DNA from: Auanema rhodensis
Lineage: Eukaryota; Nematoda; Chromadorea; Rhabditida; Rhabditidae
Direction: 5' to 3'
DNA length: 64,000 nucleotides
Assembly (NCBI GenBank): GCA_964057225.1
Contig: OZ059894.1
Span: 22,970,476-23,034,475, forward strand
A program made the translations under genes and the position numbers. Each line of letters begins with the position of its first letter. Within the stretch, counting starts at the first letter, position 1. A model generated the notes under the pieces. The model had not been told where the DNA came from. It saw nothing but the letters and a program-made list of their open reading frames with translations, and did not search any database. Positions 48,201-61,039 of the stretch are shown here, in pieces.

Positions 48201-51200
48201 TTTCGATTCCTTTTTCAAGGCAAAGACGATGGACAATGTTATTCAACGAAAAAATTAATTCTTCAGGGTGAAAATCGAGGATATAAGTGTGAACTTATAT
48301 CAGTTGATATCTCGGTGCATTTTTAAGCTAGCGCAAATCTGATAACACAGATCGACGCAGCTTAAAAATCCGCATCGAATGCACTCTACTACATTGAGAA
48401 ACGCTTAATACAAAAATTAGTTATGATCGTTTGAAAAATGATGCATTAGTGTATGTTGAGTTTCCATGTACACTCAATATTGCTTCCAAAAACATTTTGA
48501 CAAAAATTTTTTCGAGAAATTTCAAAATAATTTAGCAAAAAGTAGATGTTTTTAGATTCCTTTTTTCAAGGCAAAGACGATGGACAATGTTATTCAACGA
48601 AAAAATTATTTCTTCAGGGTGAAAATCGAGGATATAAGTGTGAACTTATATCAGTTGATATCTCGGTGCATTTTTAAGCTAGCGCAAATCTGATAACACA
48701 GATCCACGCAGCTTAAAAATCCGCATCGAATGCACTATACTACATTGAGAAACGCTTGATACAAAAATTAGTTATGATCGTTTGAAAAATGATGCATTAG
48801 TGTATGTTGAGTTTCCATGTACACTCAACATTGCTTCCAAAAACATTTTGACAAAAATTTTTTCGAAAAATTTCAAAAGAATTTAGCAAAAAGTAGATGT
48901 TTTTAGATTCCATTTTTCAAGGCAAAGACGATAGACAATGTTATTTAACGAAAAAATTAATTCTTTAGGGTGAAAATCGAGGATATAAGTGTGAACTTAT
49001 ATCAGTTGATATCTCGGTGCATTTTTAAGCTAGCGCAAATCTGATCACACAGATCGACGCAGCTTAAAAATCCGCATCGAATGCACTATACTACATTGAG
49101 AAACGTTTAATACACAAATTAGTTATGATCGTTTGAAAAATGATGCATTAGTGTATGTTGAGTTTCCATGTACACTCAATATTGCTTCCAAAAACATTTT
49201 GACAAAAATTTTTTCGAAAAATTTCAAAAGAATTTAGCAAAAAGTAGATGTTTTTAGATTCCTTTTTTCAAGGCAAAGACGATGGACAATGTTATTCAAC
49301 AAAAAAATTATTTCTTCAGGGTGAAAATCGAGGATATAAGTGTGAACTTATATCAGTTGATATCTCGGTGCATTTTTAAGCTAGCGCAAATCTGATAACA
49401 CAGATCGACGCAGCTTAAAAATCCGCATCGAATGCACTATACTACATTGAGAAACGCTTGATACAAAAATTAGTTATGATCGTTTGAAAAATGATGCATT
49501 AGTGTATGTTGAGTTTCCATGTACACTCAACATTGCTTCCAAAAACATTTTGACAAAAATTTTTTCGAAAAATTTCAAAAGAATTTAGCAAAAAGTAGAT
49601 GTTTTTAGATTCCATTTTTCAAGGCAAAGACGATAGACAATGTTATTTAACGAAAAAATTAATTCTTCAGGGTGAAAATCGAGGATATAAGTTTAAACTT
49701 ATATCAGTTGATATCTCGGTGCATTTTTAAGCTAGCGCAAATCTGATAACACAGATCGACGCAGCTTAAAAATCCGCATCGAATGCACTATACTACATTG
49801 AGAAACGCTTAATACACAAATTAGTTATGATCGTTTGAAAAATGATGCATTAGTGTATGTTGAGTTTCCATGTACACTCAATATTGCTTCCAAAAACATT
49901 TTGACAAAAATTTTTTCGAAAAATTTCAAAAGAATTTAGCAAAAAGTAGATGTTTTTAGATTCCATTTTTCAAGGCAAAGACGATAGACAATGTTATTTA
50001 ACGAAAAAATTAATTCTTTAGGGTGAAAATCGAGGATATAAGTGTGAACTTATATCAGTTGATATCTCGGTGCATTTTTAAGCTAGCGCAAATCTGATCA
50101 CACAGATCGACGCAGCTTAAAAATCCGCATCGAATGCACTATACTACATTGAGAAACGCTTAATACACAAATTAGTTATGATCGTTTGAAAAATGATGCA
50201 TTAGTGTATGTTGAGTTTCCATGTACACTCAACATTGCTTCCAAAAACATTTTGACAAAAATTTTTTCGAAAAATTTCAAAATAATTTAGCAAAAAGTAG
50301 ATGTTTTTAGATTCCTTTTTTCAAGGCAAAGACGATGGACAATGTTATTCAACGAAAAAATTATTTCTTCAGGGTGAAAATCGAGGATATAAGTGTGAAC
50401 TTATATCAGTTGATATCTCGGTGCATTTTTATGCTAGCGCAAATCTGATAACACAGATCGACGCAGCTTAAAAATCCGCATCGAATGCACTATACTACAT
50501 TGAGAAACGCTTGATACAAAAATTAGTTATGATCGTTTGAAAAATGATGCATTAGTGTATGTTGAGTTTCCATGTACACTCAACATTGCTTCCAAAAACA
50601 TTTTGACAAAAATTTTTTCGAAAAATTTCAAAATAATTTAGCAAAAAGTAGATGTTTTTCGATTCCTTTTTCAAGGCAAAGACGATGGACAATGTTATTC
50701 AACGAAAAAATTAATTCTTCAGGGTGAAAATCGAGGATATAAGTGTGAACTTATATCAGTTGATATCTCGGTGCATTTTTAAGCTAGCGCAAATCTGATA
50801 ACACAGATCGACGCAGCTTAAAAATCCGCATCGAATGCACTCTACTACATTGAGAAACGCTTAATACAAAAATTAGTTATGATCGTTTGAAAAATGATGC
50901 ATTAGTGTATGTTGAGTTTCCATGTACACTCAATATTGCTTCCAAAAACATTTTGACAAAAATTTTTTCGAGAAATTTCAAAATAATTTAGCAAAAAGTA
51001 GATGTTTTTAGATTCCTTTTTTCAAGGCAAAGACGATGGACAATGTTATTCAACGAAAAAATTATTTCTTCAGGGTGAAAATCGAGGATATAAGTGTGAA
51101 CTTATATCAGTTGATATCTCGGTGCATTTTTAAGCTAGCGCAAATCTGATAACACAGATCCACGCAGCTTAAAAATCCGCATCGAATGCACTATACTACA

Positions 51201-52616
51201 TTGAGAAACGCTTGATACAAAAATTAGTTATGATCGTTTGAAAAATGATGCATTAGTGTATGTTGAGTTTCCATGTACACTCAACATTGCTTCCAAAAAC
51301 ATTTTGACAAAAATTTTTTCGAAAAATTTCAAAAGAATTTAGCAAAAAGTAGATGTTTTTAGATTCCATTTTTCAAGGCAAAGACGATAGACAATGTTAT
51401 TTAACGAAAAAATTAATTCTTTAGGGTGAAAATCGAGGATATAAGTGTGAACTTATATCAGTTGATATCTCGGTGCATTTTTAAGCTAGCGCAAATCTGA
51501 TCACACAGATCGACGCAGCTTAAAAATCCGCATCGAATGCACTATACTACATTGAGAAACGTTTAATACACAAATTAGTTATGATCGTTTGAAAAATGAT
51601 GCATTAGTGTATGTTGAGTTTCCATGTACACTCAATATTGCTTCCAAAAACATTTTGACAAAAATTTTTTCGAAAAATTTCAAAAGAATTTAGCAAAAAG
51701 TAGATGTTTTTAGATTCCTTTTTTCAAGGCAAAGACGATGGACAATGTTATTCAACAAAAAAATTATTTCTTCAGGGTGAAAATCGAGGATATAAGTGTG
51801 AACTTATATCAGTTGATATCTCGGTGCATTTTTAAGCTAGCGCAAATCTGATAACACAGATCGACGCAGCTTAAAAATCCGCATCGAATGCACTATACTA
51901 CATTGAGAAACGCTTGATACAAAAATTAGTTATGATCGTTTGAAAAATGATGCATTAGTGTATGTTGAGTTTCCATGTACACTCAACATTGCTTCCAAAA
52001 ACATTTTGACAAAAATTTTTTCGAAAAATTTCAAAAGAATTTAGCAAAAAGTAGATGTTTTTAGATTCCATTTTTCAAGGCAAAGACGATAGACAATGTT
52101 ATTTAACGAAAAAATTAATTCTTCAGGGTGAAAATCGAGGATATAAGTTTAAACTTATATCAGTTGATATCTCGGTGCATTTTTAAGCTAGCGCAAATCT
52201 GATAACACAGATCGACGCAGCTTAAAAATCCGCATCGAATGCACTATACTACATTGAGAAACGCTTAATACACAAATTAGTTATGATCGTTTGAAAAATG
52301 ATGCATTAGTGTATGTTGAGTTTCCATGTACACTCAATATTGCTTCCAAAAACATTTTGACAAAAATTTTTTCGAAAAATTTCAAAAGAATTTAGCAAAA
52401 AGTAGATGTTTTTAGATTCCATTTTTCAAGGCAAAGACGATAGACAATGTTATTTAACGAAAAAATTAATTCTTTAGGGTGAAAATCGAGGATATAAGTG
52501 TGAACTTATATCAGTTGATATCTCGGTGCATTTTTAAGCTAGCGCAAATCTGATCACACAGATCGACGCAGCTTAAAAATCCGCATCGAATGCACTATAC
52601 TACATTGAGAAACGCT
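45249..52616 (+). repeat. Seven-unit higher-order repeat, three tandem copies of 2,456 bp
   Basis: Copies start at 45249, 47705 and 50161. Each contains M22- (tatgctagcg), M23- (350 bp), M24- (gatccacg), M25- (a177, t210, c290), M26- (cgtttaatacac), M27- (gtttaaac) and M28-type units, in that order. The seventh unit of copy 1 (47354) begins like M28 (cttaatacac) but continues cctttttt and caacaaaa like M21. The first unit of copy 3 (50161) begins cttaatacac although the rest is M22-type. These composites mark the exchange points that produced the tandem copies. The same set occurs once at 7372-9827. Confidence 0.9.
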
Positions 52617-54020
52617 TAATACACAAATTAGTTATGATCGTTTGAAAAATGATGCATTAGTGTATGTTGAGTTTCCATGTACACTCAATATTGCTTCCAA
52701 AAACATTTTGACAAAAATTTTTTCGAGAAATTTCAAAATAATTTAGCAAAAAGTAGATGTTTTCAGATTCCTTTTTTCAAGGCAAAGACGATGGACAATG
52801 TTATTCAACAAAAAAATTATTTCTTCAGGGTGAAAATCGAGGATATAAGTGTGAACTTATATCAGTTGATATCTCGGTGCATTTTTAAGCTAGCGCAAAT
52901 CTGATAACACAGATCGACGCAGCTTAAAAATCCGCATCGAATGCACTATACTACATTGAGAAACGCTTGATACAAAAATTAGTTATGATCGTTTGAAAAA
53001 TGATGCATTAGTGTATGTTGAGTTTCCATGTACACTCAACATTGCTTCCAAAAACATTTTGACAAAAATTTTTTCGAAAAATTTCAAAAGAATTTAGCAA
53101 AAAGTAGATGTTTTAAGATTCCATTTTTCAAGGCAAAGACGATAGACAATGTTATTTAACGAAAAAATTAATTCTTCAGGGTGAAAATCGAGGATATAAG
53201 TGTGAACTTATATCAGTTGATATCTCGGTGCATTTTTAAGCTAGCGCAAATCTGATCACACAGATCGACGCAGCTTAAAAATCCGCATCGAATGCACTAT
53301 ACTACATTGAGAAACGCTTAATACACAAATTAGTTATGATCGTTTGAAAAATGATGCATTAGTGTATGTTGAGTTTCCATGTACACTCAATATTGCTTCC
53401 AAAAACATTTTGACAAAAATTTTTTCGAGAAATTTCAAAATAATTTAGCAAAAAGTAGATGTTTTCAGATTCCTTTTTTCAAGGCAAAGACGATGGACAA
53501 TGTTATTCAACAAAAAAATTATTTCTTCAGGGTGAAAATCGAGGATATAAGTTTAAACTTATATCAGTTGATATCTCGGTGCATTTTTAAGCTAGCGCAA
53601 ATCTGATAACACAGATCGACGCAGCTTAAAAATCCGCATCGAATGCACTATACTACATTGAGAAACGCTTGATACAAAAATTAGTTATGATCGTTTGAAA
53701 AATGATGCATTAGTGTATGTTGAGTTTCCATGTACACTCAACATTGCTTCCAAAAACATTTTGACAAAAATTTTTTCGAAAAATTTCAAAAGAATTTAGC
53801 AAAAAGTAGATGTTTTAAGATTCCATTTTTCAAGGCAAAGACGATAGACAATGTTATTTAACGAAAAAATTAATTCTTCAGGGTGAAAATCGAGGATATA
53901 AGTGTGAACTTATATCAGTTGATATCTCGGTGCATTTTTAAGCTAGCGCAAATCTGATAACACAGATCGACGCAGCTTAAAAATCCGCATCGAATGCACT
54001 ATACTACATTGAGAAACGCT
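52617..54020 (+). repeat. Two-unit repeat of M29- and M30-type units
   Basis: The 702-bp pair M29 (ttttcagattcc, g111, caacaaaa) and M30 (ttttaagattcc, a177) occurs at 52617-53318 and 53319-54020. The second M29-type unit carries gtttaaac at phases 232-239, a mark otherwise confined to M27-type units. The first M30-type unit carries c290, the second a290. The preceding units 50512-53318 repeat 7723-10529 at an offset of 42,789 bp. Confidence 0.86.
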
Positions 54021-54722
54021 TGATACAAAAATTAGTTATGATCGTTTGAAAAATGATGCATTAGTGTATGTTGAGTTTCCATGTACACTCAACATTGCTT
54101 CCAAAAACATTTTGACAAAAATTTTTTCGAAAAATTTCAAAAGAATTTAGCAAAAAGTAGATGTTTTTAGATTCCATTTTTCAAGGCAAAGACGATAGAC
54201 AATGTTATTTAACGAAAAAATTAATTCTTTAGGGTGAAAATCGAGGATATAAGTGCGAACTTATATCAGTTGATATCTCGGTGCATTTTTAAGCTAGCGC
54301 AAATCTGATCACACAGATCGACGCAGCTTAAAAATCCGCATCGAATGCACTATACTACATTGAGAAACGCTTAATACACAAATTAGTTATGATCGTTTGA
54401 AAAATGATGCATTAGTGTATGTTGAGTTTCCATGTACACTCAACATTGCTTCCAAAAACATTTTGACAAAAATTTTTTCGAAAAATTTCAAAAGAATTTA
54501 GCAAAAAGTAGATGTTTTTAGATTCCATTTTTCAAGGCAAAGACGATAGACAATGTTATTTAACGAAAAAATTAATTCTTTAGGGTGAAAATCGAGGATA
54601 TAAGTGTGAACTTATATCAGTTGATATCTCGGTGCATTTTTAAGCTAGCGCAAATCTGATCACACAGATCGACGCAGCTTAAAAATCCGCATCGAATGCA
54701 CTATACTACATTGAGAAACGCT
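54021..54722 (+). repeat. B-type units of M31 and M49 types
   Basis: The 54021 unit carries gtgcgaac and c290. The 54372 unit begins cttaatacac and carries a177, t210 and c290. They follow an M30-type unit as at 10530 and 16496. Confidence 0.85.
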
Positions 54723-57683
54723 TAATACACAAATTAGTTATGATCGTTTGAAAAATGATGCATTAGTGTATGTTGAGTTTCCATGTACACTCAATATTGC
54801 TTCCAAAAACATTTTGACAAAAATTTTTTCGAAAAATTTCAAAAGAATTTAGCAAAAAGTAGATGTTTTTAGATTCCATTTTTCAAGGCAAAGACGATAG
54901 ACAATGTTATTCAACGAAAAAATTATTTCTTCAGGGTGAAAATCGAGGATATAAGTGTGAACTTATATCAGTTGATATCTCGGTGCATTTTTAAGCTAGC
55001 GCAAATCTGATCACACAGATCGACGCAGCTTAAAAATCCGCATCGAATGCACTTTACTACATTGAGAAACGCTTAATACAAAAATTAGTTATGATCGTTT
55101 GAAAAATGATGCATTAGTGTATGTTGAGTTTCCATGTACACTCAATATTGCTTCCAAAAACATTTTGACAAAAATTTTTTCGAAAAATTTCAAAATAATT
55201 TAGCAAAAAGTAGATGTTTTTAGATTCCATTTTTCAAGGCAAAGACGATAGACAATGTTATTTAACGAAAAAATTAATTCTTTAGGGTGAAAATCGAGGA
55301 TATAAGTGTGAACTTATATCAGTTGATATCTCGATGCATTTTTAAGCTAGCGCAAATCTGATCACACAGATCGACGCAGCTTAAAAATCCGCATCGAATG
55401 CACTATACTACATTGAGAAACGCTTAATACACAAATTAGTTATGATCGTTTGAAAAATGATGCATTAGTGTATGTTGAGTTTCCATGTACACTCAATATT
55501 GCTTCCAAAAACATTTTGACAAAAATTTTTTCGAAAAATTTCAAAAGAATTTAGCAAAAAGTAGATGTTTTTAGATTCCATTTTTCAAGGCAAAGACGAT
55601 AGACAATGTTATTCAACGAAAAAATTATTTCTTCAGGGTGAAAATCGAGGATATAAGTGTGAACATATATCAGTTGATATCTCGGTGCATTTTTAAGCTA
55701 GCGCAAATCTGATCACACAGATCGACGCAGCTTAAAAATCCGCATCGAATGCACTTTACTACATTGAGAAACGCTTAATACAAAAATTAGTTATGATCGT
55801 TTGAAAAATGATGCATTAGTGTATGTTGAGTTTCCATGTACACTCAATATTGCTTCCAAAAACATTTTGACAAAAATTTTTTCGAAAAATTTCAAAATAA
55901 TTTAGCAAAAAGTAGATGTTTTTAGATTCCATTTTTCAAGGCAAAGACGATGGACAATGTTATTTAACGAAAAAATTATTTCTTCAGGGTGAAAATCGAG
56001 GATATAAGTGTGAACATATATCAGTTGATATCTCGGTGCATTTTTAAGCTAGCGCAAATCTGATAGCACAGATCGACGCAGCTTAAAAATCCGCATCGAA
56101 TGCACTCTATTACATTGAGAAACGCTTAATACAAAAATTAGTTATGATCGTTTGAAAAATGATGCATTAGTGTATGTTGAGTTTCCATGTACACTCAATA
56201 TTGCTTCCAAAAACATTTTGACAAAAATTTTTTCGAAAAATTTCAAAATAATTTAGCAAAAAGTAGATGTTTTTAGATTCCTTTTTTCAAGGCAAAGACG
56301 ATGGACAATGTTATTCAACGAAAAAATTATTTCTTCAGGGTGAAAATCGAGGATATAAGTGTGAACTTATATCAGTTGATATCTCGGTGCATTTTCAAGC
56401 TAGCGCAAATCTGATAACACAGATCGACGCAGCTTAAAAATCCGCATCGAATGCACTATACTACATTGAGAAACGCTTGATACAAAAATTAGTTATGATC
56501 GTTTGAAAAATGATGCATTAGTGTATGTTGAGTTTCCATGTACAATCAACATTGCTTCCAAAAACATTTTGACAAAAATTTTTTCGAAAAATTTCAAAAT
56601 AATTTAGCAAAAAGTAGATGTTTTTAGATTCCATTTTTCAAGGCAAAGACGATAGACAATGTTATTCAACGAAAAAATTAATTCTTTAGGGTGAAAATCG
56701 AGGATATAAGTGTGAACTTATATCAGTTGATATCTCGGTGCATTTTTAAGCTAGCGCAAATCTGATCACACAGATCGACGCAGCTTAAAAATCCGCATCG
56801 AATGCACTATACTACATTGAGAAACGCTTAATACACAAATTAGTTATGATCGTTTGAAAAATGATGCATTAGTGTATGTTGAGTTTCCATGTACACTCAA
56901 TATTGCTTCCAAAAACATTTTGACAAAAATTTTTTCGAAAAATTTCAAAAGAATTTAGCAAAAAGTAGATGTTTTTAGATTCCATTTTTCAAGGCAAAGA
57001 CGATAGACAATGTTATTCAACGAAAAAATTATTTCTTCAGGGTGAAAATCGAGGATATAAGTGTGAACTTATATCAGTTGATATCTCGGTGCATTTTTAA
57101 GCTAGCGCAAATCTGATAACACAGATCGACGCAGCTTAAAAATCCGCATCGAATGCACTATACTACATTGAGAAACGCTTGATACAAAAATTAGTTATGA
57201 TCGTTTGAAAAATGATGCATTAGTGTATGTTGAGTTTCCATGTACACTCAACATTGCTTCCAAAAACATTTTGACAAAAATTTTTTCGAAAAATTTCAAA
57301 ATAATTTAGCAAAAAGTAGATGTTTTTCGATTCCTTTTTCAAGGCAAAGACGATGGACAATGTTATTCAACGAAAAAATTAATTCTTCAGGGTGAAAATC
57401 GAGGATATAAGTGTGAACTTATATCAGTTGATATCTCGGTGCATTTTTAAGCTAGCGCAAATCTGATAACACAGATCGACGCAGCTTAAAAATCCGCATC
57501 GAATGAACTCTACTACATTGAGAAACGCTTAATACAAAAATTAGTTATGATCGTTTGAAAAATGATGCATTAGTGTATGTTGAGTTTCCATGTACACTCA
57601 ATATTGCTTCCAAAAACATTTTGACAAAAATTTTTTCGAGAAATTTCAAAATAATTTAGCAAAAAGTAGATGTTTTTAGATTC
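54723..57683 (+). repeat. Eighteen-unit higher-order repeat, copy 1 (compared part)
   Basis: The unit marks are ctttac (54723), ctcgatgc (55074), ctttac (55425), acatat with ctctattac (55776), ttcaagc (56127), tacaatcaac (56478), a177 with t204 (56829) and the 350-bp unit with gaactctac (57180). They recur 6,317 bp (18 units less one base) downstream at 61040-64000. The 55425 unit has gaacatatatc, which the 61742 unit lacks. The 55776 unit has gatagcaca near 56066. Confidence 0.86.
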
Positions 57684-60600
57684 CTTTTTTCAAGGCAAAG
57701 ACGATGGACAATGTTATTCAACGAAAAAATTAATTCTTCAGGGTGAAAATCGAGGATATAAGTGTGAACTTATATCAGTTGATATCTCGGTGCATTTTTA
57801 AGCTAGCGCAAATCTGATAACACAGATCGACGCAGCTTAAAAATCCGCATCGAATGCACTCTACTACATTGAGAAACGCTTAATACAAAAATTAGTTATG
57901 ATCGTTTGAAAAATGATGCATTAGTGTATGTTGAGTTTCCATGTACACTCAATATTGCTTCCAAAAACATTTTGACAAAAATTTTTTCGAAAAATTTCAA
58001 AAGAATTTAGCAAAAAGTAGATGTTTTTAGATTCCATTTTTCAAGGCAAAGACGATAGACAATGTTATTTAACGAAAAAATTAATTCTTTAGGGTGAAAA
58101 TCGAGGATATAAGTGTGAACTTATATCAGTTGATATCTCGGTGCATTTTTAAGCTAGCGCAAATCTGATCACACAGATCGACGCAGCTTAAAAATCCGCA
58201 TTGAATGCACTATACTACATTGAGAAACGCTTAATACACAAATTAGTTATGATCGTTTGAAAAATGATGCATTAGTGTATGTTGAGTTTCCATGTACACT
58301 CAATATTGCTTCCAAAAACATTTTGACAAAAATTTTTTCGAGAAATTTCAAAATAATTTAGCAAAAAGTAGATGTTTTCAGATTCCTTTTTTCAAGGCAA
58401 AGACGATGGACAATGTTATTCAACAAAAAAATTATTTCTTCAGGGTGAAAATCGAGGATATAAGTGTGAACTTATATCAGTTGATATCTCGGTGCATTTT
58501 TAAGCTAGCGCAAATCTGATAACACAGATCGACGCAGCTTAAAAATCCGCATCGAATGCACTATACTACATTGAGAAACGCTTGATACAAAAATTAGTTA
58601 TGATCGTTTGAAAAATGATGCATTAGTGTATGTTGAGTTTCCATGTACACTCAACATTGCTTCCAAAAACATTTTGACAAAAATTTTTTCGAAAAATTTC
58701 AAAAGAATTTAGCAAAAAGTAGATGTTTTAAGATTCCATTTTTCAAGGCAAAGACGATAGACAATGTTATTTAACGAAAAAATTAATTCTTCAGGGTGAA
58801 AATCGAGGATATATGTGTGAACTTATATCAGTTGATATCTCGGTGCATTTTTAAGCTAGCGCAAATCTGATAACACAGATCGACGCAGCTTAAAAATCCG
58901 CATCGAATGCACCATACTACATTGAGAAACGCTTGATACAAAAATTAGTTATGATCGTTTGAAAAATGATGCATTAGTGTATGTTGAGTTTCCATGTACA
59001 CTCAACATTGCTTCCAAAAACATTTTGACAAAAATTTTTTCGAAAAATTTCAAAAGAATTTAGCAAAAAGTAGATGTTTTTAGATTCCATTTTTCAAGGC
59101 AAAGACGATAGACAATGTTATTTAACGAAAAAATTAATTCTTTAGGGTGAAAATCGAGGATATAAGTGTGAACTTATATCAGTTGATATCTCGGTGCATT
59201 TTTAAGCTAGCGCAAATCTGATCACACAGATCGACGCAGCTTAAAAATCCGCATCGAATGCACTATACTACATTGAGAAACGCTTAATACACAAATTAGT
59301 TATGATCGTTTGAAAAATGATGCATTAGTGTATGTTGAGTTTCCATGTACACTCAATATTGCTTCCAAAAACATTTTGACAAAAATTTTTTCGAGAAATT
59401 TCAAAATAATTTAGCAAAAAGTAGATGTTTTCAGATTCCTTTTTTCAAGGCAAAGACGATGGACAATGTTATTCAACAAAAAAATTATTTCTTCAGGGTG
59501 AAAATCGAGGATATAAGTGTGAACTTATATCAGTTGATATCTCGGTGCATTTTTAAGCTAGCGCAAATCTGATAACACAGATCGACGCAGCTTAAAAATC
59601 CGCATCGAATGCACTATACTACATTGAGAAACGCTTGATACAAAAATTAGTTATGATCGTTTGAAAAATGATGCATTAGTGTATGTTGAGTTTCTATGTA
59701 CACTCAACATTGCTTCCAAAAACATTTTGACAAAAATTTTTTCGAAAAATTTCAAAAGAATTTAGCAAAAAGTAGATGTTTTCAGATTCCTTTTTTCAAG
59801 GCAAAGACGATGGACAATGTTATTCAACAAAAAAATTATTTCTTCAGGGTGAAAATCGAGGATATAAGTGTGAACTTATATCAGTTGATATCTCGGTGCA
59901 TTTTTAAGCTAGCGCAAATCTGATCACACAGATCGACGCAGCTTAAAAATCCGCATCGAATGCACTATACTACATTGAGAAACGCTTAATACACAAATTA
60001 GTTATGATCGTTTGAAAAATGATGCATTAGTGTATGTTGAGTTTCCATGTACACTCAATATTGCTTCCAAAAACATTTTGACAAAAATTTTTTCGAGAAA
60101 TTTCAAAATAATTTAGCAAAAAGTAGATGTTTTCAGATTCCTTTTTTCAAGGCAAAGACGATGGACAATGTTATTCAACAAAAAAATTATTTCTTCAGGG
60201 TGAAAATCGAGGATATAAGTGTGAACTTATATCAGTTGATATCTCGGTGCATTTTTAAGCTAGCGCAAATCTGATAACACAGATCGACGCAGCTTAAAAA
60301 TCCGCATCGAATGCACTATACTACATTGAGAAACGCTTGATACAAAAATTAGTTATGATCGTTTGAAAAATGATGCATTAGTGTATGTTGAGTTTCCATG
60401 TACACTCAACATTGCTTCCAAAAACATTTTGACAAAAATTTTTTCGAAAAATTTCAAAAGAATTTAGCAAAAAGTAGATGTTTTAAGATTCCATTTTTCA
60501 AGGCAAAGACGATAGACAATGTTATTTAACGAAAAAATTAATTCTTCAGGGTGAAAATCGAGGATATATGTGTGAACTTATATCAGTTGATATCTCGGTG

Positions 60601-61039
60601 CATTTTTAAGCTAGCGCAAATCTGATAACACAGATCGACGCAGCTTAAAAATCCGCATCGAATGCACCATACTACATTGAGAAACGCTTGATACAAAAAT
60701 TAGTTATGATCGTTTGAAAAATGATGCATTAGTGTATGTTGAGTTTCCATGTACACTCAACATTGCTTCCAAAAACATTTTGACAAAAATTTTTTCGAAA
60801 AATTTCAAAAGAATTTAGCAAAAAGTAGATGTTTTTAGATTCCATTTTTCAAGGCAAAGACGATAGACAATGTTATTTAACGAAAAAATTAATTCTTTAG
60901 GGTGAAAATCGAGGATATAAGTGTGAACTTATATCAGTTGATATCTCGGTGCATTTTTAAGCTAGCGCAAATCTGATCACACAGATCGACGCAGCTTAAA
61001 AATCCGCATCGAATGCACTATACTACATTGAGAAACGCT
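57684..61039 (+). repeat. Units rich in the M29 type, with a five-unit periodicity
   Basis: M29-type units with ttttcagattcc lie at 58232, 59285, 59636 and 59987. The triplet M29, M30 (atatgtgtg, caccatac), plain B is present at 58232-59284 and again at 59987-61039, 1,755 bp apart. The 59636 unit is a composite: it begins like an M30-type unit, with aac and g123, then continues as M29-type and ends with c290. It also has tttctatgtac in place of tttccatgtac. Units 57180-59284 repeat 24217-26321. Confidence 0.85.

Noticed and set aside
9888-60274. Nine near-identical 75-codon + strand reading frames as a gene family
   Set aside because: They are the same stretch of the satellite unit in one variant class; other units have stops at the same place. 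Composition and change pattern are those of the surrounding repeat, and no domain is recognisable.
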